In this document: one piece after another, positions 4,742 through 8,454 of the stretch
Layout of the letters: the number at the start of each line of letters is the position of its first letter
Numbering within the stretch: position 1 is the first letter of the stretch
Assembly (NCBI GenBank): GCA_017381835.1
Contig: JAFOBK010000205.1
Location: 1-8,454 of the forward strand
Length of the DNA stretch: 8,454 bases
Direction of reading: 5' to 3'
DNA from: Oscillospiraceae bacterium
GTDB lineage: Bacteria; Bacillota_A; Clostridia; Oscillospirales; Oscillospiraceae
The notes under the pieces: model-generated
Seen by the model: only the letters and a program-made list of their open reading frames with translations
Database searches by the model: none
Told to the model about the DNA's origin: nothing
Program-made: the position numbers and the translations under genes

Positions 4742-7186
4742 ATGATTGCAAAAATTGCTGTATCCGCGGCGAATTTTGCCATTGATAAGCCCTATTCCTA
4801 CCTGATCCCCGAATCTATGCAGCTGCAGCCGGGTCAGCGGGTGATGGTACCCTTCGGCCGCAGCAATCGCCACACGGAAGGTGTGGTGCTGAGCATTGAG
4901 GAGGGAAGCACTGCCGGATTAAAGTCCGTGGCATCCTGCCTGGATGAAGAGCCGGTGCTTTCCCGCCGGATGTTACAGCTGGCAGCCTTTATGCGGGAAC
5001 GGTATTTCAGTACCTTTTTCGACTGCATTCGGGTTATGCTTCCGGCTGGTCTTTGGTTTCAAAGCAAGGATTCCTATGCACTGACAGAGGACTTCAGTTG
5101 GCAGGAAAAGAGCATCCGCCAGGCGGATGCTATTGCCATTTTACAGCTGCTTCAAAATTGCGGCGGAAGCTGCGATGGAAAGCTGCTCAGAGAGAGTATT
5201 TCCGACGAAGAAGCCTTTGAAAAGGCCATTTCCTACCTTCTGAAAAAGAAGTGGATCACAGCACAGCGGAATTTCTCCCGGAAAACTTCCGATAAGACCG
5301 AGATGATCGCCTCCCTGGAAGTCAGCAGCGAAGAGGCTTTGGAATATGCCTCCCGCAGACCCAAGTCCGCGGCTATGCAGCGCTCTGTGCTGGAGCTGAT
5401 GTGCTCCATCGGTCAGGCAGCGGTGAAGGAGATCTGTTATTTCACCGGCTGCAAACCCGCAACCGTCAAGAAACTGGCAGAACTTGGATTTTTGACCCTT
5501 TGGGAGAAGCCCGTCCTTCGCTGTAAGGAAATTCAGCCTGCGAAGCTGGATGGCCCTCTGGTGCTGAGCAGCGTCCAGCAGGCAGCCTTTGATGGCCTTT
5601 GCGACCAAATGTCCGGCGAAAAACCCGGAACGGCGCTGCTTTACGGCGTTACCGGCTCCGGTAAGACCGCCGTCTATATCAAACTCATTCAAGAAACCCT
5701 GAACCGGGGAAAGCAGGCCATGCTCCTGGTTCCGGAAATCGCGCTGACCCCCCAGTTGCTGGGTCTGATGGCCGCTTATTTCGGCCAGGGTGTTGCAGTG
5801 CTCCACAGCAGCTTGCCTGCCACCGAACGCTATGACCAGTGGAAACGGGTCAAGGCAGGGGAGGCCAAGGTGGTTGTGGGAACCCGCAGCGCGGTATTTG
5901 CCCCTTGCCCCCAGCTGGGACTTCTGATCCTGGATGAGGAGCAGGAGCACTCTTATAAATCGGAAAACGCACCCCGGTATTCTGCAAAAGATGTGGCTCT
6001 TTGGAGAGGCATCAAGGAAAATGCCATGGTGCTCCTTGGCTCTGCCACACCCTCTGTGGAGAGCATGTTCTACGCAAAATCCGGTATCTACACCCTCTAT
6101 ACTCTGAAAGAACGCTTTGGCGGAAGAAAGCTTCCCAAGGTTCAGATCGTGGATATGAAAGAGGAACTGAAAAACGGCAATGACAGCAGCTTGAGCTATG
6201 CGCTGCAGGATGCCATTGGCGGAACCGCCGAAGCCGGTAAACAGTCCATCCTCTTCTTAAACCGCCGTGGTAACAGCCGCGCGCTGGTATGTGTGGATTG
6301 CCGCAGTATTCCGGAATGTCCCCGGTGCAATGTGCGCCTGACTTTCCACAGCGCCAATTCCCGGCTGATGTGCCATTATTGCGGCCACTCGGAACCGGCG
6401 CCCAGCCGGTGTCAGTGCGGCGGCCCCATGAAGCAGCTGGGTACCGGCACCCAAAAAGTCCAGGAGGAATTGCAGAATCTCTTCCCTGGTATCCAGGTGG
6501 ATCGGATGGACACGGACACCGTCAGCGCGGTGAACACCCATGAGAAGATCCTGGATCACTTCAAAAACGAAAATATCCCGGTGCTGATCGGCACCCAAAT
6601 GGTTGCCAAGGGACTGAACCTTCCCAATGTTACCACAGTGGGTGTGCTGGATGCAGACCTGGGACTCTATACAGACAATTTCCGTGCGGCGGAGACCACC
6701 TTCAATATGCTCACTCAGGTGGTGGGTCGTGCAGGCCGTGGTGACAGCGAGGGTAAAGCCTGGCTGCAGACCATGAATCCAATGCACAAGGTGATTACCC
6801 TGGCAGCAAGCCAGGATTATGATGGCTTTTATGACACGGAAATTAACCTGCGCCGGGTGCAGAGCGCACCTCCCTTCGGAGATTTTGCCATGGTGACCTT
6901 TACAGGGCTCGACGAGGCAAGAGTTCTCCACGGCGCTGCCAAATTTAAAAACAGCCTGAACGCATTGCTGAATACCTCTGATTATCAGGCAGAACAATGC
7001 ACCGTCCTGGGCCCTGCGCCCTGTCCGGTGCCGAAGATCAACTACAATTTCCGTCACCGGCTGACGCTGCGCTGCCGAATGACCAAGCAGCTGCGTATGC
7101 TGCTGGCTCATCTGCTGCGGCAGTTTAGCCAGGACCGGGAGAACCGGGGTGTGACGGCCTTTATCGATGTAAACGGATACGACTAA
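4742..7186 (+). CDS. priA: Primosomal replication restart helicase PriA
   Basis: This 814-residue superfamily 2 helicase binds stalled or repaired forks and reloads the replisome through the primosome. The N-terminal fork-binding domain opens with AKIAVSAANFAIDKPYSYLIP and QRVMVPFGRSNR. The helicase core has Walker A G302-V-T-G-S-G-K308-T309, Walker B D398-E-E-Q401, the GTQMVAKGLNLPNV segment, and motif VI T658-Q-V-V-G-R-A-G-R666. Between the RecA-like lobes is the zinc region with cysteines 517, 520, 526, 529, 544, 547, 557 and 559. Three pairs are the usual CxxC, but the last is C557-Q-C559, one residue shorter than usual. The C-terminal domain includes VLGPAPCPVPKINYNFRHRL. Length is typical of Gram-positive PriA. 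It begins behind a strong ribosome binding site directly after the repeat element and is followed 12 nt later by def. coaBC, often the gene just before priA, is absent. Confidence 0.96.
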   Translation: MIAKIAVSAANFAIDKPYSYLIPESMQLQPGQRVMVPFGRSNRHTEGVVLSIEEGSTAGLKSVASCLDEEPVLSRRMLQLAAFMRERYFSTFFDCIRVMLPAGLWFQSKDSYALTEDFSWQEKSIRQADAIAILQLLQNCGGSCDGKLLRESISDEEAFEKAISYLLKKKWITAQRNFSRKTSDKTEMIASLEVSSEEALEYASRRPKSAAMQRSVLELMCSIGQAAVKEICYFTGCKPATVKKLAELGFLTLWEKPVLRCKEIQPAKLDGPLVLSSVQQAAFDGLCDQMSGEKPGTALLYGVTGSGKTAVYIKLIQETLNRGKQAMLLVPEIALTPQLLGLMAAYFGQGVAVLHSSLPATERYDQWKRVKAGEAKVVVGTRSAVFAPCPQLGLLILDEEQEHSYKSENAPRYSAKDVALWRGIKENAMVLLGSATPSVESMFYAKSGIYTLYTLKERFGGRKLPKVQIVDMKEELKNGNDSSLSYALQDAIGGTAEAGKQSILFLNRRGNSRALVCVDCRSIPECPRCNVRLTFHSANSRLMCHYCGHSEPAPSRCQCGGPMKQLGTGTQKVQEELQNLFPGIQVDRMDTDTVSAVNTHEKILDHFKNENIPVLIGTQMVAKGLNLPNVTTVGVLDADLGLYTDNFRAAETTFNMLTQVVGRAGRGDSEGKAWLQTMNPMHKVITLAASQDYDGFYDTEINLRRVQSAPPFGDFAMVTFTGLDEARVLHGAAKFKNSLNALLNTSDYQAEQCTVLGPAPCPVPKINYNFRHRLTLRCRMTKQLRMLLAHLLRQFSQDRENRGVTAFIDVNGYD

Positions 7187-7198
7187 AAGGAGAGAACT

Positions 7199-7678
7199 AT
7201 GGGAATTCGCAAAATCCTGACTGATAGAGAACCTGCTTTGCACAAGACCTGCAAGCCGGTTGTGAATTTTGACGCTAAGCTGCACAAGCTGCTGGACGAT
7301 ATGCATGAGACCCTGGAGGATTCCGGCGGAGTGGGCCTGGCAGCTCCTCAGGTTGGTATCCTGCGCCGTGTTGTTCTGGTGGACAACGGTGAGGAGGTTC
7401 TGGAGCTGATCAACCCCACCCTGGTGGAGACCGACGGTGAGCAGATCGGCGCAGAGGGCTGCCTCAGCGTTCCCGGCAAGTACGGTCTGGTGAAGCGCCC
7501 TTACTACGCTAAGGTTCGTGCCCAGGACCGTTTCGGTGAGTGGTACGAGGCCGAAGGCGAGGAACTGACTGCCCGCTGCTTCTGCCATGAGCTGGATCAC
7601 CTGGACGGTATCATTTACACCGAGGTCATGGATCGTTACCTGACCGACGAAGAACTTGGTTACGACGAGGAAGAATAA
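7199..7678 (+). CDS. def: Peptide deformylase
   Basis: This 159-residue metalloenzyme removes the formyl group from the N-terminal methionine of nascent proteins at the ribosome exit. All three signature motifs are intact: G44-V-G-L-A-A-P-Q51, E86-G-C88-L-S90, and H130-E131-L-D-H134. C88, H130 and H134 are the metal ligands and E131 is the catalytic base. The short acidic C-terminal tail and length resemble type 1 deformylases. ATG 7199 follows AAGGAGAG at proper spacing, 12 nt after the priA stop, so priA and def form one transcription unit. The partner gene fmt lies downstream after a 147-bp gap holding the second repeat element. Confidence 0.96.
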   Translation: MGIRKILTDREPALHKTCKPVVNFDAKLHKLLDDMHETLEDSGGVGLAAPQVGILRRVVLVDNGEEVLELINPTLVETDGEQIGAEGCLSVPGKYGLVKRPYYAKVRAQDRFGEWYEAEGEELTARCFCHELDHLDGIIYTEVMDRYLTDEELGYDEEE

Positions 7679-7695
7679 ATCTTCCTTCCAAACAC

Positions 7696-7782
7696 GTCAT
7701 TGCGAACCAGTGGGCACACTGGTGTGGCAATCTCCTCCTTAAGTGGGAGATTCCCACGGTCGCTTTGCTCCCTCGGAATGAC
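7696..7782 (+). repeat. Structured inverted-repeat element, copy 2 (REP/BIME- or MITE-like)
   Basis: This 87-bp element lies between def and fmt and matches the reverse complement of 4610-4717 in its arms. Outer arms 7696-7705 and 7773-7782 pair with a single G-G mismatch. A 7-bp hairpin ACCAGTG/CACTGGT sits at 7706-7723 with a 4-nt loop. Inner arms GTGGCAATCTCC (7724-7735) and GGAGATTCCCAC (7746-7757) enclose a 10-nt spacer. A weaker 15-nt hairpin fills 7758-7772. Arms abut without extra bases, as in copy 1, while the spacer and the right-hand small hairpin differ in sequence and length. Similar GTCATTGCGA...GGCAATCTC repeats are, from memory, widespread in bacterial genomes; I could not search for this one. 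Confidence 0.9.
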
Positions 7783-7812
7783 AACTTCTTAATTGAATGG
7801 TATTGGCTTGTT

Positions 7813-7818
7813 AGGAGG
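7813..7818 (+). promoter_or_regulatory. Ribosome binding site supporting the TTG start of fmt
   Basis: A perfect AGGAGG lies 7 nt before TTG 7826. This start yields (M)RVVFMGTPDIAA, the standard N-terminus of Fmt. The first ATG, at 7841, would delete the first beta strand and lie 22 nt from the site. Confidence 0.85.
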
Positions 7819-7825
7819 TTATTCT

Positions 7826-8454
7826 TTGAGAGTAGTATTTATGGGTACGCCGGATATCGCGGCGACTTGTTTGAAGAAAATCATCGCCGACGGCTTTGAG
7901 GTTGTTGGCGTGTATACCCAGCCCGACCGTCCCAAGGGTCGGGGCATGAAGATGGTGTTCCCTCCCGTGAAGGAGGTTGCCATTGCATCTGATATTCCGG
8001 TGTTTCAGCCGGAGAATTTCCGGGATGACGAAACCGTAGAGCAGCTGAAAGCCCTGCAGCCTGATGTGGTGGCGGTAGTTGCCTATGGCCGGATCCTGCC
8101 CCAGCGGGTGCTGGATATCGTTCCCCAGGGCTTTATCAACATTCACGCATCTGTGCTTCCTCAGTACCGCGGCTCCGCTCCCTATCAGTGGGCAGTGCTG
8201 GACGGCCTGAAGGAGACCGGCGTTTCCGCCCAGTTCATGGTGCATGCCATGGATGCCGGCGATGTGGTAGGCGTTTCCAAGACCCCCATCGGCCCCGATG
8301 AGACCGCAGGTGAACTGCTGGATCGGCTGGCTGTGCTGGGTGCTGATCTGTTGTCTGAAACCCTTACAAAGTATGAAAAGAAGGAACTGATCCCTGTTCC
8401 CCAGGATGAAGCCAAGGTTTCCATGGCTCCCATGCTGGATAAGACCATGTGTCC
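7826..8454 (+). CDS. fmt: Methionyl-tRNA formyltransferase, 5' part (runs off the window)
   Basis: The first 209 codons of Fmt, which formylates the methionine on initiator tRNA using 10-formyltetrahydrofolate. The full protein is normally about 310 residues, so the C-terminal tRNA-binding domain lies largely beyond the edge. The formyltransferase domain shows RVVFMGTPDIAA at the N-terminus, QPDRPKGRGMK near residue 35, the loop N105-I-H107-A-S-V-L-P-Q-Y-R-G, and M-D143-A-G-D. N105, H107 and D143 match the catalytic triad positions of the family. The start is TTG 7826 behind a perfect AGGAGG. The gene follows def, its functional partner, but is separated from it by the repeat element, so it may depend on read-through or on an undetected promoter. 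Confidence 0.95.
   Translation, partial: MRVVFMGTPDIAATCLKKIIADGFEVVGVYTQPDRPKGRGMKMVFPPVKEVAIASDIPVFQPENFRDDETVEQLKALQPDVVAVVAYGRILPQRVLDIVPQGFINIHASVLPQYRGSAPYQWAVLDGLKETGVSAQFMVHAMDAGDVVGVSKTPIGPDETAGELLDRLAVLGADLLSETLTKYEKKELIPVPQDEAKVSMAPMLDKTMC

Noticed and set aside
6001..6543. Two short + strand open frames (6001-6183 and 6289-6543) inside priA
   Set aside because: They lie within intact helicase and zinc-region coding sequence in another frame, with no ribosome binding site or recognisable content.
4610..7782. CRISPR array
   Set aside because: There are only two elements 3 kb apart, internally palindromic and in opposite orientation, with genes between them and no spacers.

Overview
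The window is chromosomal core DNA from a Gram-positive, Clostridia-type bacterium. A gut Oscillospirales/Ruminococcaceae-like organism is my best guess. The evidence is the gene set (cdaA-cdaR, yloC-remA-gmk-rpoZ, priA-def-fmt), the moderately high GC with CTG/GCC/GGC-rich codon use, strong AGGAGG-type ribosome binding sites and TTG starts. All recognised genes lie on the + strand. The species cannot be named from the sequence alone.

Layout. Bases 1-157 hold a good sigma-A-type promoter (TTGATA, 17-bp spacer, TATAAT) and a leader of about 74 nt. A tight block follows: cdaA (diadenylate cyclase), cdaR (YbbR-repeat regulator), an RseC/MucC-family membrane protein with a cysteine cluster, yloC/yicC (endoribonuclease family), remA (DUF370), gmk (guanylate kinase) and rpoZ (RNA polymerase omega). 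cdaA/cdaR, cdaR/rseC-like and remA/gmk overlap, which suggests translational coupling. A 139-bp gap then carries a structured inverted-repeat element (4610-4717). Next come priA (replication restart helicase) and def (peptide deformylase), a 147-bp gap with a second copy of the element in the opposite orientation (7696-7782), and the first 209 codons of fmt (Met-tRNA formyltransferase), which starts at TTG and runs off the right edge.

How the genes work together. cdaA and cdaR make and control c-di-AMP, which governs osmotic and cell-wall homeostasis. gmk and rpoZ are the usual guanine-nucleotide/RNA-polymerase pair, and def and fmt handle removal and addition of the formyl group of initiator methionine. 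The yloC-to-fmt order is the familiar Firmicutes core cluster, but coaBC (dfp), often found between rpoZ and priA, is absent. glmM, which often follows cdaA-cdaR, is also absent from its usual place.

The least explained structure is the pair of intergenic elements. Each consists of two diverged ~37-44-nt half-repeats in inverted orientation. Each half has its own hairpin, and at one stem position the halves differ by a compensatory G-C/C-G swap. On the appropriate strand each half begins with GGAG, as in some REP elements. The full element can also be drawn as a four-way junction with no unpaired bases at the junction. I interpret it as a REP/BIME-like or MITE-like dispersed repeat. No complete new enzyme system was found.
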